Assembly (NCBI RefSeq): GCF_000755145.1
Contig: NZ_CP009228.1
Span: forward strand, 679,827-743,826
Length of the DNA: 64,000 bases
Direction of reading: 5' to 3'
Source: Treponema putidum
Lineage (GTDB): Bacteria > Spirochaetota > Spirochaetia > Treponematales > Treponemataceae
Positions 17,486-26,012 of this stretch are shown here, in pieces; the first letter of the stretch is position 1; every line of letters starts with the position of its first letter. The notes below the pieces were generated by a model. The model saw only the letters and a program-made list of their open reading frames with translations. It made no database searches and was not told the origin of the DNA. The translations under genes were made by a program, and so were the position numbers.

Positions 17486-19324
17486 ATGAAAAACTCAACA
17501 ACACCTAAACGTTCCGAGATCGCCAAGAGCGACAAATGGAATATTGAATTACTTTTTAAGAATGACAAAGAATGGGAAGCGGCTCTTGCTTCCATTCCGG
17601 AAGGCGGAAAAGAGATCTTAAAATATAAAGAAGCTTTTTCCAAGCCTGAAACAATCGATGCGGCAACCCTGCTTGCCTGCCTAAAGGCTTCAACAGGAGT
17701 TGATAGAATTGCCGAAAAGGTCGGAAACTATGCCTTTTTACAAAAATCTTCAAACGAGGGAGACCCCGAAAACATCAAACGGCTAAGTAAATACATGATG
17801 ACCGTTACGGAACTTTCGGCTGCGACCAGCTGGCTCATGCCCGCCATCATGGAAATCCCTGAAGAAAAAATCCGTTCATGGATTGATCCTTCAAGTCCCA
17901 CCGGAAAGGATTTTGCCGATTTTAAGGTTTCCTTGGAAAAAACCTTGCACCTAAAACCCCACACCCTTTCAGACAAGGAAGAGAAGATTTTAAGCCTTTT
18001 AAGAGAGCCCCATGGCACGCCGAGCCAAGCCTTTTCGGTTCTAACCAATGTAGACTTTGATTTCGGTACTATTACCACAAAAGAAGGCGATATAAAACTA
18101 ACTCAATCTTCTTATTCAAAGTTTATGCAAAATCCCGACAGAGCTTTGCGCGAAAAGGCCTATAAACAGCTTTACGGCACATACGGTGCACATAAAAACA
18201 CAATCGCAAGCCTGTACACGGGACAGGTTCAGCAAAATGTCGCCCTTGCAAAAATACGGGGCTATGCTTCTGCCAGAGAAAAATCCCTCTATGTAGACAA
18301 GGTGCCTACAGCTGTTTATGACAACCTCATAGACACCATTCACAAGAATTTAAAACCCTTACATAAATTCTACAGTCTATTAAAAAAACATTTAGGACTA
18401 AAAGAGCTCCGGCACTACGATGTATATATGCCCTTAGTCAGCGAGGTAAAAAAAGTTACCCCATATAATGAAGCAGTCGGCATCATCACCGAAGCCCTCA
18501 AACCTCTTGGAGAAGAATATGTTAAAACAATCCGAAACGGTCTTTTAAACGGTTGGGTTGACAAGTATGAAAATGAGGGCAAACGCTCAGGAGCCTTTTC
18601 GGCAGGCGGATATGACAGCGATCCCTACATTCTTATGAACTACAAAGAAGATGTTATCCGTGATGTATTCACCCTTGTGCACGAGGGCGGGCACTCCATG
18701 CACTCATGGTATTCGGTAAGAAACAACCCCTACCCCTGCTACCACTACACCATCTTTGAAGCCGAAGTTGCCTCTACCTTTAACGAGGAGCTTTTATTCA
18801 GGCACATGCTTAAAACAAGTACCGACCCGAAAATGAGAGCCTATCTTTTAAGCGTTAGGGCTTCCGATATTCTTGCAACCCTCTACAGACAAACCATGTT
18901 TGCAGAGTACGAAAGAATTACTCATGCTCTTGTTGAAAGCGGAACGCCTCTCACAGTCGAAAATTTAAGAAGCGAATACAAAAAACTTCTGGAACTCTAT
19001 TTCGGGCCGGAAATGGTATTCGAAGATGTAAGCGATTTGGAAGGGTTGAGGATTCCTCATTTTTACAGGGCATTCTATGTTTACAAATATGCGACAGGCA
19101 TTTCGGCTTCGATGGCTCTTGCCGAAAGAGTTTGCTCAGGCGGAGATAAAGAACGCGAAGACTACTTTAAGTTCTTAAAATCAGGAGGCTCACGCTATCC
19201 GATTGAATCGCTAAAACTTGCAGGTGTGGACATGGCAAATCCGGCTCCGGTACAGGCAGCATGCGATAACTTTGCAAAGATCGTAAACGAACTCGAAAAA
19301 GCTCTTGAAGAATTAAAAAAATAA
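17486..19324 (+). CDS. pepF: Oligoendopeptidase F (M3 family zinc peptidase)
   Basis: A 612-residue cytoplasmic M3 peptidase of normal PepF length that cuts oligopeptides of roughly 7-17 residues. The zinc site is HEGGH at residues 399-403 (TLVHEGGHSMHSW), followed by the third ligand region FEAEVAS about 25 residues on, and the C-terminal substrate segment IPHFYRAFYVYKYATG is typical. An in-frame TTG at 17459 would overlap the promoter, so the ATG at 17486 is preferred. The gene has no ribosome-binding site and appears leaderless. An M28-like peptidase follows after 21 bases; both suit peptide catabolism. Confidence 0.95.
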   Translation: MKNSTTPKRSEIAKSDKWNIELLFKNDKEWEAALASIPEGGKEILKYKEAFSKPETIDAATLLACLKASTGVDRIAEKVGNYAFLQKSSNEGDPENIKRLSKYMMTVTELSAATSWLMPAIMEIPEEKIRSWIDPSSPTGKDFADFKVSLEKTLHLKPHTLSDKEEKILSLLREPHGTPSQAFSVLTNVDFDFGTITTKEGDIKLTQSSYSKFMQNPDRALREKAYKQLYGTYGAHKNTIASLYTGQVQQNVALAKIRGYASAREKSLYVDKVPTAVYDNLIDTIHKNLKPLHKFYSLLKKHLGLKELRHYDVYMPLVSEVKKVTPYNEAVGIITEALKPLGEEYVKTIRNGLLNGWVDKYENEGKRSGAFSAGGYDSDPYILMNYKEDVIRDVFTLVHEGGHSMHSWYSVRNNPYPCYHYTIFEAEVASTFNEELLFRHMLKTSTDPKMRAYLLSVRASDILATLYRQTMFAEYERITHALVESGTPLTVENLRSEYKKLLELYFGPEMVFEDVSDLEGLRIPHFYRAFYVYKYATGISASMALAERVCSGGDKEREDYFKFLKSGGSRYPIESLKLAGVDMANPAPVQAACDNFAKIVNELEKALEELKK

Positions 19325-19345
19325 AACTAAAAGGCTTTAACAAAG

Positions 19346-20263
19346 ATGATTAAGGAAAATGAAAATAATCCGCTTAATTCCGATTTGTTTAAAGCCTTTT
19401 TAAAAAAAGACCTTAACCGCTGTGATTTTATATCGCAGTGGTTAAGTGCTCACAATGTTCCCCACAGCATAGTAAACCTTGCACAAAAAAAACACATCAT
19501 CATAAAATACCCTGCACAATTTTACGATAAGAACTTTAAAATGAAAACCCTTGTATCCCACTATGACAGAGCTCCAAATACCCAAGGTGCTAACGACAAT
19601 TCAGCCTCTTGTTTTATCCTCATGAACTTTGCAAAAAAACTATGCTCTTACACAAAGCCTCACAACATAAAAATCATCTTTACGGATGGGGAAGAAGCAG
19701 GAGCCGCAGGCCTTAAAGAACAAGGAGCATACACTCTCGGAACAGGCTTAAAAAAACTTAAAATGGATGAGGACGATATCTTTGTATTCGACATGTGCGG
19801 AAGAGGCGATACCCTAATTCTCTCCCGTTCGGGTATTTTCGGACGGGATGAAGTAAAAACAAAGAAGCTGGACGAGCTGCATAAAAGGGCGGGTCTCTTT
19901 GCTCAAAGAGCTTGTCCCAATCAATGGCTTTCAATGCTGACGGCTTATAGCGACAATGCAGGCTTTATTGCCGCAGGCCTTTGTGCGCAGGTCATAACCG
20001 TTCTTCCAAGAAAAGAAGCCGAGACTCTTTTACACTGCCTCCCGAAAGAAAAACTCACCGGCCAAAACAAAACAGCCATCAGCGAACTCACGGAAATGGT
20101 AATAAAAAATCAAAAACCGCCTCAAGGTTCCCCCTTCGAAAAAATAATTCCATTTACATGGCAGTTAATGCATACCTCTGATGACATGATTGAAACTCTT
20201 AATAGCGAAGCCTTTACCCTCACCGAAAAATATCTTAACATCTTGACGGAGAATTACCGCTAA
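19346..20263 (+). CDS. M28-like zinc peptidase
   Basis: A 305-residue cytoplasmic protein with the five metal ligands of M28/MH-clan aminopeptidases in order: SHYD (His), GANDN (bridging Asp), DGEEAG (general-base Glu and ligand Glu), FDMCG (Asp) and, near the C-terminus, HTSDD (His). All five are present, so an active di-zinc peptidase is expected; the specificity cannot be read. It is shorter than secreted aminopeptidases and has no signal peptide. It starts 21 bases after pepF with a weak AGG, so it is probably the second gene of a peptidase operon. Confidence 0.8.
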   Translation: MIKENENNPLNSDLFKAFLKKDLNRCDFISQWLSAHNVPHSIVNLAQKKHIIIKYPAQFYDKNFKMKTLVSHYDRAPNTQGANDNSASCFILMNFAKKLCSYTKPHNIKIIFTDGEEAGAAGLKEQGAYTLGTGLKKLKMDEDDIFVFDMCGRGDTLILSRSGIFGRDEVKTKKLDELHKRAGLFAQRACPNQWLSMLTAYSDNAGFIAAGLCAQVITVLPRKEAETLLHCLPKEKLTGQNKTAISELTEMVIKNQKPPQGSPFEKIIPFTWQLMHTSDDMIETLNSEAFTLTEKYLNILTENYR

Positions 20264-20276
20264 AATTTAAAACTAC

Positions 20277-20305
20277 TTAACTACATCTTAAAAATCTTCT
20301 ATAAT
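20277..20305 (+). promoter_or_regulatory. Promoter predicted to give a leaderless fic mRNA
   Basis: TTAACT (20277-20282), 17 bp, TATAAT (20300-20305), then 6 bases (AGAAGT) to the ATG at 20312. The -10 is perfect and the -35 is weak. Confidence 0.6.
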
Positions 20306-20311
20306 AGAAGT

Positions 20312-21319
20312 ATGAGCTATGAACCTCCATTTAAAATTACGTCAAAAGCTATAAATTTGATTTCTCAAATATCCGCAGATATGGAACGCTTTAAAATAAG
20401 ACTTGAACAAGAAGACGGTGTAAGACTGCGTAAAATAAACAGGATGAAAACTATACAGGGGTCTCTTGCAATTGAGGGTAATACATTAACCGAAGAACAG
20501 GTTACTGCCTTAATTGAGGGAAAACATGTCATAGCCCCCATGCGAGAAGTTCAAGAAGTAAAGAATGCAATTAAGGTTTATGAAAAATGTATGACCTTCA
20601 ATCCTTATAAAGAAAAAGATTTATTAAAAGCTCATGGAATTTTAACTATGGGTCTTCTCGATAATCCGGGACACTTTAGAAAAGGAGGAGTCTGTATAGC
20701 CGGAAAAAACGGCATAAGTCACATAGCTCCCCCTGCCGATCGCGTTCCATTTTTAATGAGCGATTTATTCGATTGGCTTAAAAATAGCGATTATCATCCC
20801 CTTATAAAAAGCTGCGTTTTCCATTATGAGTTTGAGTTTATTCATCCGTTTGAAGACGGAAACGGAAGAATGGGACGCTTATGGCACTCCAGAATTCTTG
20901 CAGATTGGAATCCTATATTTATTCACCTCCCCATCGAAAATATGATTTTAAAAAATCAAGCGGCATATTATAAGGCACTTGAGCAAAGCACGGATGAAAA
21001 CGATTCAGGTATTTTTATAGATTTTATGCTTGAAATAATAGTCAAAACAATGAAAAACAGCCGCAAAAAAAGCACTGTAAATGATACTGTAAATGATACT
21101 GTAAATGATACTGTAAATGATACTGTAAATCAGATACTAAAATGCTTAAAAGCAAATCCTGAAATATCATATGAACAGCTAGCTGAAAAAATGTCAAAAT
21201 CGAGGGCAACCATAAGCCGAAAAATTTCGGAACTAAAAAAAGCAGGTATAATCAAACGCATCGGTGCCGACAAAAACGGCTATTGGCAAATTATGGACGA
21301 AAAGCAGTTAAAAAATTGA
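20312..21319 (+). CDS. Fic domain protein with N-terminal inhibitory helix and C-terminal winged helix
   Basis: A 335-residue protein. Fic proteins usually transfer AMP from ATP to a Ser, Thr or Tyr of a target. The catalytic loop HPFEDGNGRMGR is complete at residues 178-189. The autoinhibitory motif SLAIEGN (residues 51-57, S-x-x-x-E-G) makes it a class II, self-inhibited Fic. The last ~65 residues form a winged-helix DNA-binding domain (ISYEQLAEKMSKSRATISRKISELKKAG). Between the two lies a tandem repeat of Thr-Val-Asn-Asp units encoded by 12-bp repeats. The gene appears leaderless, and its stop codon overlaps the 3' end of tRNA-Lys on the other strand. The target is unknown. Confidence 0.92.
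   Translation: MSYEPPFKITSKAINLISQISADMERFKIRLEQEDGVRLRKINRMKTIQGSLAIEGNTLTEEQVTALIEGKHVIAPMREVQEVKNAIKVYEKCMTFNPYKEKDLLKAHGILTMGLLDNPGHFRKGGVCIAGKNGISHIAPPADRVPFLMSDLFDWLKNSDYHPLIKSCVFHYEFEFIHPFEDGNGRMGRLWHSRILADWNPIFIHLPIENMILKNQAAYYKALEQSTDENDSGIFIDFMLEIIVKTMKNSRKKSTVNDTVNDTVNDTVNDTVNQILKCLKANPEISYEQLAEKMSKSRATISRKISELKKAGIIKRIGADKNGYWQIMDEKQLKN
21074..21133 (+). repeat. 12-bp tandem repeat inside the Fic gene
   Basis: ACTGTAAATGAT is repeated four times perfectly (21074-21121) and a fifth time as ACTGTAAATCAG. It encodes Thr-Val-Asn-Asp units. Copy-number changes keep the frame and only change linker length between the Fic core and the winged helix. Confidence 0.95.
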
Positions 21320-21389
21320 GCCATGCAGGCTTCGAACCTGCGACCCACAGATTAAGAGTCTGTTGCTCTACCAGCTGAGCTAATGGCCC
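21317..21389 (-). tRNA. tRNA-Lys (anticodon CTT)
   Basis: Minus strand: acceptor GGGCCAT/ATGGCTC, D-arm TAGCTCAGCTGGTAGAGCA, anticodon stem ACAGA/TCTGT with loop CTCTTAA (anticodon CTT), T-arm GCAGGTTCGAAGCCTGC. CCA is not encoded. The 3' end overlaps the Fic stop codon by three bases. Confidence 0.94.
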
Positions 21390-21404
21390 GTAAAACGAGA
21401 TTTG

Positions 21405-21433
21405 ATTATATAAAAATCTAAAAAAAAAGTCAA
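21405..21433 (-). promoter_or_regulatory. Promoter of tRNA-Lys
   Basis: Minus strand: TTGACT (21433-21428), 17 bp beginning with a T-run, TATAAT (21410-21405), 15 bases before the tRNA 5' end. Confidence 0.8.
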
Positions 21434-21465
21434 TGCTATACCGGATAAAAATTGTTTTTTTCATA

Positions 21466-21494
21466 TAGACTAAGGCTAAAAATAGTGATATTAT
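21466..21494 (+). promoter_or_regulatory. Promoter of the glpA-like operon
   Basis: TAGACT (21466-21471), 17 bp, TATTAT (21489-21494), 8 bases before the ATG at 21503. GAAAGG lies between -10 and ATG, so at most a couple of leader bases are expected. Confidence 0.5.
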
Positions 21495-21502
21495 CGAAAG
21501 GT

Positions 21503-22972
21503 ATGTACGATATAATAATAATCGGAGCAGGGGTTGTAGGAGCCTGCATTGCACGGGAACTTTCCAAGTACGAATTAAAAATTGCCGTCCTCGAAAAAGA
21601 ATTGGAATTCGGCTGCGGTACAAGCAAAGCCAATAGCGGAATTATCCACGGGGGCTATGATGCAAAGGAAGGCTCCTTAAAGGCAAAGCTAAATGTAAGA
21701 GGTAATTTTTTAGTGCGCAGCTTAAAAGAAAAATTGGATCTGCGCTTTAAACAATTAGGCTCTCTTGTAATCGCCTTTAACGAAGAAGATCAAAAAGAAC
21801 TTTCCACCCTCTACGAACGAGGTTTAAAAAACGGAGTTGAAGGCTTGGAAATCTGGAACAGGGAAAGGCTTTTAAAGGAAGAACCCAATCTTTCAAAAGA
21901 AGCCTTGGGAGCCCTCTACTGCGGAACAGCCGGAGTCATCTGTCCCTTCGATATGACGGCAGCCTTTATGGAAAATGCCGTAATAAACGGAGTTGACTTT
22001 CTTCCCGAAAACGAGGTCACCGCAATTGAAAAAGAAAACGAAGCCTATACAATCAAAACCAAATCAAGCAAAACGGAAGAAAAAAGTTTTAAAACCAAGC
22101 TGGTGATAAATGCAGCGGGACTTTACTCCGATAAGATTGCAAAGATGGCAGGAGATGAAGATTTTAAAATTCTCCCCCGCCGCGGGGAATACCGCCTCTT
22201 CGATAAAAGCTATACCAACCTTGTAAATCATATATGTTTTCAGGCCCCCTCAAAGATGGGAAAAGGCATCTTAGTTCTTCCCTCCTATCATGGGAATTTT
22301 TTAGTCGGCCCTTCAGCAGAAAATATCGAAGATGTTGAAGACACTTCCGTTTCAGCCCAAGGTTTGGCTCAGGTAGAAGAAAAGGCTCTAAAAACCGTAC
22401 CCTCCCTCAATTTTAAAAACACCATCCGTATTTTTGCAGGAGTCAGGGCAAGGCCCGATACGGGAGACTTTATGATATATGCTTCAAAAAATTCCAAAGG
22501 AATTATACACGCAGGCGGAATCGAATCACCGGGGTTGAGCTCGGCTCCCGCCATCGGAGAATATGTTGCAGAGCTCGTAAAAAAAGAAGCCGATGACTTA
22601 AAAATTCCCTTCAATAAAAAGAAAAACTTTAACGAAAATCGAAGAGCAATCAGACATTTTGCCGGCCTTAGTGCAGAAGAACAGGATTCTCTTATAAAAG
22701 AAAATCCGCTCTACGGCCATGTTATCTGCCGCTGCGAAACCGTAACCGAAGCCGAAATCGTTGAGGCCATTCACCGCCCTGCGGGAGCCCGCACGGTTGA
22801 CGGCATAAAAAGGCGGGTACGCCCCGGTTCGGGAAGATGTCAGGGAGGCTTTTGCGAGCCCCATGTGCTCCAAATTCTTTCAAGAGAATTAAAAATCCCT
22901 ATCGAAAAAATTCAAAAGGACAGAAGAAATTCTCCGATTGTTTACGGAAAACTAAAGGGCGGTGCGGAATGA
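21503..22972 (+). CDS. glpA: FAD-dependent glycerol-3-phosphate dehydrogenase, GlpA-like with [2Fe-2S]-type C-terminus
   Basis: A 489-residue protein from the ATG at 21503; an in-frame ATG at 21452 lies in the promoter region and is rejected. It starts with the FAD dinucleotide motif IIIIGAGVVGACIARELS (G8-x-G-x-x-G) and continues as a DAO-type oxidoreductase (GTSKANSGIIHGGYDA, FAGVRARPDTGDF). The C-terminal ~90 residues are a BFD-like iron-sulfur domain with CRC...RCQGGFC. This domain order matches anaerobic GlpA-like dehydrogenases that oxidise glycerol 3-phosphate to dihydroxyacetone phosphate. The next gene overlaps by ATGA, forming the common GlpA - FAD oxidoreductase - DUF1667 set. Other 2-hydroxyacid substrates are possible. 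Confidence 0.85.
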   Translation: MYDIIIIGAGVVGACIARELSKYELKIAVLEKELEFGCGTSKANSGIIHGGYDAKEGSLKAKLNVRGNFLVRSLKEKLDLRFKQLGSLVIAFNEEDQKELSTLYERGLKNGVEGLEIWNRERLLKEEPNLSKEALGALYCGTAGVICPFDMTAAFMENAVINGVDFLPENEVTAIEKENEAYTIKTKSSKTEEKSFKTKLVINAAGLYSDKIAKMAGDEDFKILPRRGEYRLFDKSYTNLVNHICFQAPSKMGKGILVLPSYHGNFLVGPSAENIEDVEDTSVSAQGLAQVEEKALKTVPSLNFKNTIRIFAGVRARPDTGDFMIYASKNSKGIIHAGGIESPGLSSAPAIGEYVAELVKKEADDLKIPFNKKKNFNENRRAIRHFAGLSAEEQDSLIKENPLYGHVICRCETVTEAEIVEAIHRPAGARTVDGIKRRVRPGSGRCQGGFCEPHVLQILSRELKIPIEKIQKDRRNSPIVYGKLKGGAE

Positions 22973-24297
22973 TAAACATAAACGATAAAAAAGATTGCAG
23001 CAATTGCAAGAACGAATACGAGGTCGCCGTTATAGGCGGAGGCCCTGCAGGTTTGGCGGCAGCCCTCGAAGCCAAAAAAAACGGAGCATCTTCCGTTCTT
23101 ATAATAGAAAGGGATTTTGAACTCGGCGGAATCTTAAATCAATGTATCCATGCAGGCTTCGGCCTTCACGAATTTAAAGAAGAATTAACCGGCCCCGAAT
23201 ATGCAGAACGCTTTATAAACATGGTAAAAAAAGAAGACATAGATATCCTCCTCAATACAATGGTAATAGACTTAACAAAGGAAAGAGAAATTACTTTCAT
23301 CGGCGCACAAGGATTAAAAAAAATAAAAGCAGGGGCTGTCGTACTTGCTATGGGCTGCCGAGAACGCACGGCAGGAGCTATCGCACTAAAAGGTTACCGC
23401 CCATCCGGCGTTTTTAATGCAGGCATGGCCCAACGCCTTATTAACATCGAAGGCTTTTCTGTCGGAAAAGAAGTAGTAATCTACGGCTCAGGAGATATCG
23501 GTTTAATCATGGCCCGCCGCATGACCTTGGAAGGAGCTAAGGTAAAGGCTGTTGTCGAAATCATGCCCTACTCAAGCGGCCTAAACCGTAACATAGCCCA
23601 ATGCCTTGAAGACTACGGTATTCCGCTTTTTTTAAGCCATAGCATATCCTGCGTCCACGGAAAGGACAGGGTTACAGGAGTTACAATAGCCCAAATAGAT
23701 TCTTCCTTTAAGGAAATCCCCGGAACCGAAAAAGAATTTTCCTGTGATACGGTACTCCTTTCCGTAGGCCTAATCCCCGAAAACGAACTTACCCAAAAGG
23801 CAGGCATTGCTCTCAATCCGATAACGAACGGAGCCTTTGTCGATAACGGAATGGAAACCGAAACAAGCGGAATCTTTGCCTGCGGAAATGTTCTCCATGT
23901 TCATGACATTGTAGACTTTGTCACAAAAGAAAGCAGAACTGCCGGAAAAAACGCAGCCCTTTTTGCTCAAAAAAATAAAAAGGGTGAAAGCACGGAAAAC
24001 AAATTCGGCACAAATACCTCCGGCTCCGCTTTTATTAAAACAATAGCTAAAAAAGGAATCCGCTACATTGTTCCAAATAAAATAAATACGGGGAACATCG
24101 ACGGAGCATCCCTCTTTATGAGAGTTGACTCGGTTTATAAAAATGCCCGCCTGATAATCAAATCGGGTGAACAAATTCTTGCACAAAAGAAAACAAGTCA
24201 GATGGTTCCGTCCGAGATGATAAACATTCCCCTAAACTTTATTACTTTAAAGGGCTTAACACAAGACATAACTGCGGAGGTAATTTTAGATGAGTAG
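22969..24297 (+). CDS. FAD/NAD(P)-dependent oxidoreductase, partner of the GlpA-like protein
   Basis: A 442-residue protein starting at the ATG that overlaps the previous stop (ATGA, 22969-22972). It has an N-terminal FAD motif VAVIGGGPAGLAAALEA, a second dinucleotide motif VVIYGSGDIGLIMARR near residue 165 for NAD(P)H, and a C-terminal FAD motif around TSGIFACGNVLHVHD. Two early cysteines (CSNC) precede the FAD motif. In this conserved three-gene set it is thought to pass electrons from the dehydrogenase subunit to NAD(P) or another acceptor, a role similar to GlpB; that role is family knowledge plus inference. Confidence 0.85.
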   Translation: MININDKKDCSNCKNEYEVAVIGGGPAGLAAALEAKKNGASSVLIIERDFELGGILNQCIHAGFGLHEFKEELTGPEYAERFINMVKKEDIDILLNTMVIDLTKEREITFIGAQGLKKIKAGAVVLAMGCRERTAGAIALKGYRPSGVFNAGMAQRLINIEGFSVGKEVVIYGSGDIGLIMARRMTLEGAKVKAVVEIMPYSSGLNRNIAQCLEDYGIPLFLSHSISCVHGKDRVTGVTIAQIDSSFKEIPGTEKEFSCDTVLLSVGLIPENELTQKAGIALNPITNGAFVDNGMETETSGIFACGNVLHVHDIVDFVTKESRTAGKNAALFAQKNKKGESTENKFGTNTSGSAFIKTIAKKGIRYIVPNKINTGNIDGASLFMRVDSVYKNARLIIKSGEQILAQKKTSQMVPSEMINIPLNFITLKGLTQDITAEVILDE

Positions 24298-24682
24298 AGA
24301 ATTGATAAAAGAAAAATTTACATGTGTGTCCTGTCCGCGGGGCTGTAAACTTTCGGTATTTAAAGAAGAGTCGGGAGAAATTACCGTTACAGGAAATTTA
24401 TGCAAGGGCGGCGAACTTTACGCGATGCAGGAAATTAAAGACCCTAGAAGAAACATCAGCTCTACCGTAATAATCGAGGGCGGAGTTCTTTCCTCCCTTC
24501 CAGTAAAAACCTCAAGTCCAATTCCTAAGGCCTTAATCTTCGATGTAATGAAAGAAATAAACACCGTCAAAACTCAGGCTCCTAAAAAGATGGGCGATGT
24601 GATAATTGAAAATGTACTGAACACAGGAATAGATATAGTCGCAAGCCGCTCAGTAAGGGTAAAAAATGGAAAGGCCGATTAA
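24290..24682 (+). CDS. DUF1667 protein (iron-sulfur-like)
   Basis: A 130-residue protein overlapping the previous gene by 8 bases. The N-terminus has FTCVSCPRGCKL (C-x-x-C-x-x-x-C), and a fourth Cys follows in GNLCKGG, a pattern suited to an iron-sulfur cluster. The conserved DPRRNISSTV segment and the C-terminal half match DUF1667. This family is almost always encoded behind the GlpA-like and FAD-oxidoreductase genes seen here and is assumed to be the third subunit of that complex. Its stop overlaps the start of an ABC ATPase gene by 17 bases. Confidence 0.85.
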   Translation: MSRELIKEKFTCVSCPRGCKLSVFKEESGEITVTGNLCKGGELYAMQEIKDPRRNISSTVIIEGGVLSSLPVKTSSPIPKALIFDVMKEINTVKTQAPKKMGDVIIENVLNTGIDIVASRSVRVKNGKAD

Positions 24683-25267
24683 AATACATGAGGGAACTTT
24701 TTATTACTCAAAGCATAAGGTTTTTCAAAATCTTAATATTGAAATCCTTGCACAAAAAGTTACCTGTATTTTAGGCGAATCGGGGGCCGGAAAAAGCACC
24801 CTCTTAAAAATTATTTCAGGGAATCTTGAATTAAAATCGGGAAGAATAGAAAACCGGCCGGCTCGCGGAAACTATGCAATGGCCTATCAAGACATGCGCC
24901 TTATTCCTCATCTAACTGCCGTAGAAAATATAGAATATGTTTTGAATTCAAAAAATTCTTCAAAACTTGAAAATAAAAAAAGGCTTTTTTTTATTTAGAA
25001 GCTTTAGGCCTTTCCGGCTTTGAAAACTTTTTACCCGCCGAGCTTTCAGGAGGAATGCAAAGGAGAACAGGGCTTGCCAGAGCGCTAAGCTATCCCGCTC
25101 CGCTTCTTCTTCTCGATGAAGCATTCGATTCCCTCGACGAAAAAAATAAGTACAAGGTTGCCGATCTTTTTTTATCGATTGTCAAAAAAGAAAAGCGCAC
25201 CGCAGTCTGCGTAACCCACGATGCACCCTTTGCAAAAAAAATCGCCGACAAGATAATTGAGATATAA
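24666..25267 (+). pseudogene. ABC transporter ATPase (NitT/TauT-like), frameshifted at a T8 run
   Basis: Two pieces of one ATPase. Piece 1 (24666-24998) has Walker A LGESGAGKST, the Q-loop AYQDMRL, and runs into a stop just after T8 at 24985-24992. Piece 2 resumes in another frame at about 24990 and ends at 25267, with signature LSGGMQRRTGLARA, Walker B PLLLLDEAFDSLD and the H-loop VTHDAPFA. One extra T would join them into a ~200-residue complete ATPase. All catalytic motifs are intact, arguing against old decay. It overlaps DUF1667, and no permease gene is adjacent, so its partner is unknown. Confidence 0.85.
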
Positions 25268-25308
25268 GCCTTACCTAAAATTATAAAACTCATCCATACC
25301 AATTATAC

Positions 25309-25337
25309 TTGACTGCCTATTTTTATTCTGTTATAGT
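25309..25337 (+). promoter_or_regulatory. Promoter predicted to give a leaderless response-regulator mRNA
   Basis: TTGACT (25309-25314), 17 bp, TATAGT (25332-25337), 6 bases (TTTATT), ATG at 25344. No ribosome-binding site is present. Confidence 0.75.
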
Positions 25338-25343
25338 TTTATT

Positions 25344-26012
25344 ATGTCAAAAGAAACTGTAAAAATATTATCGGTAGAGGACAGCGAGGATATAGCCTTC
25401 GGTATAAAAGAGTATTTATCCAAAAGAAATTTTGAGCTTACTCTTGCGGATAGTATTGCCCAAGCAAAAAAAAGGTTAAACGAAGATTTCGACTTGATAA
25501 TTTTGGATATCAATTTACCGGATGGAGACGGAAGAAATTTTCTTAAATATATAAAGACTGAGACGGATACTCCTGTAATTTTTCTAACGGTAAAGAACGA
25601 TGAAAAAAATATCGTAGAAGGGCTTGATCTTGGAGCTGAAGATTATATTACAAAGCCCTTTAAGCTTTCAATATTACATTCAAGGATAAATGCGGTTTTA
25701 CGCAGAACAAGACATTCCTCAAATGAAATAATTGTTTTAGGTGAGTATAAACTGGATAAAAATCAAAAAAGACTTTTTAAAAACGAAAAAGAAATCGAAT
25801 TAAGCTTGCAGGAATTTACTCTTATGCTCTTATTTATGGAAAATGCAAATCAAACCCTTACCCGGCCCCGCCTCTTAGAATTAATTTGGGATTCAAAAGA
25901 TAATTTTGTAAACGACAATACCTTGACTGCAACCGTAAGGAGACTCAGGCAAAAGCTGGACGAACCTCTATTAAAAACAATTCATGGAATAGGCTATAGG
26001 TTTGAATTATGA
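25344..26012 (+). CDS. OmpR/PhoB-family response regulator
   Basis: A 222-residue two-domain regulator. The receiver domain (residues 1-120) has the acidic pocket VEDSED, phosphoacceptor Asp55 (ILDINLPDGDG), the switch Thr in FLTVKN and the Lys in KPF. The C-terminal winged-helix domain carries LSLQEFTLMLLF and TLTATVRRLRQKL, with the final GIGYRFEL typical of the family. The kinase gene overlaps its stop (ATGA at 26009-26012). The pair sits just before an ABC ATPase/FtsX-type permease operon, so it probably controls that transporter, as in antimicrobial-peptide sensing modules (inference). Confidence 0.93.
   Translation: MSKETVKILSVEDSEDIAFGIKEYLSKRNFELTLADSIAQAKKRLNEDFDLIILDINLPDGDGRNFLKYIKTETDTPVIFLTVKNDEKNIVEGLDLGAEDYITKPFKLSILHSRINAVLRRTRHSSNEIIVLGEYKLDKNQKRLFKNEKEIELSLQEFTLMLLFMENANQTLTRPRLLELIWDSKDNFVNDNTLTATVRRLRQKLDEPLLKTIHGIGYRFEL

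Noticed and set aside
21290-21433. Genomic-island attachment site at the tRNA-Lys 3' end
   Set aside because: No integrase gene and no direct repeat of the tRNA end were found within the window.
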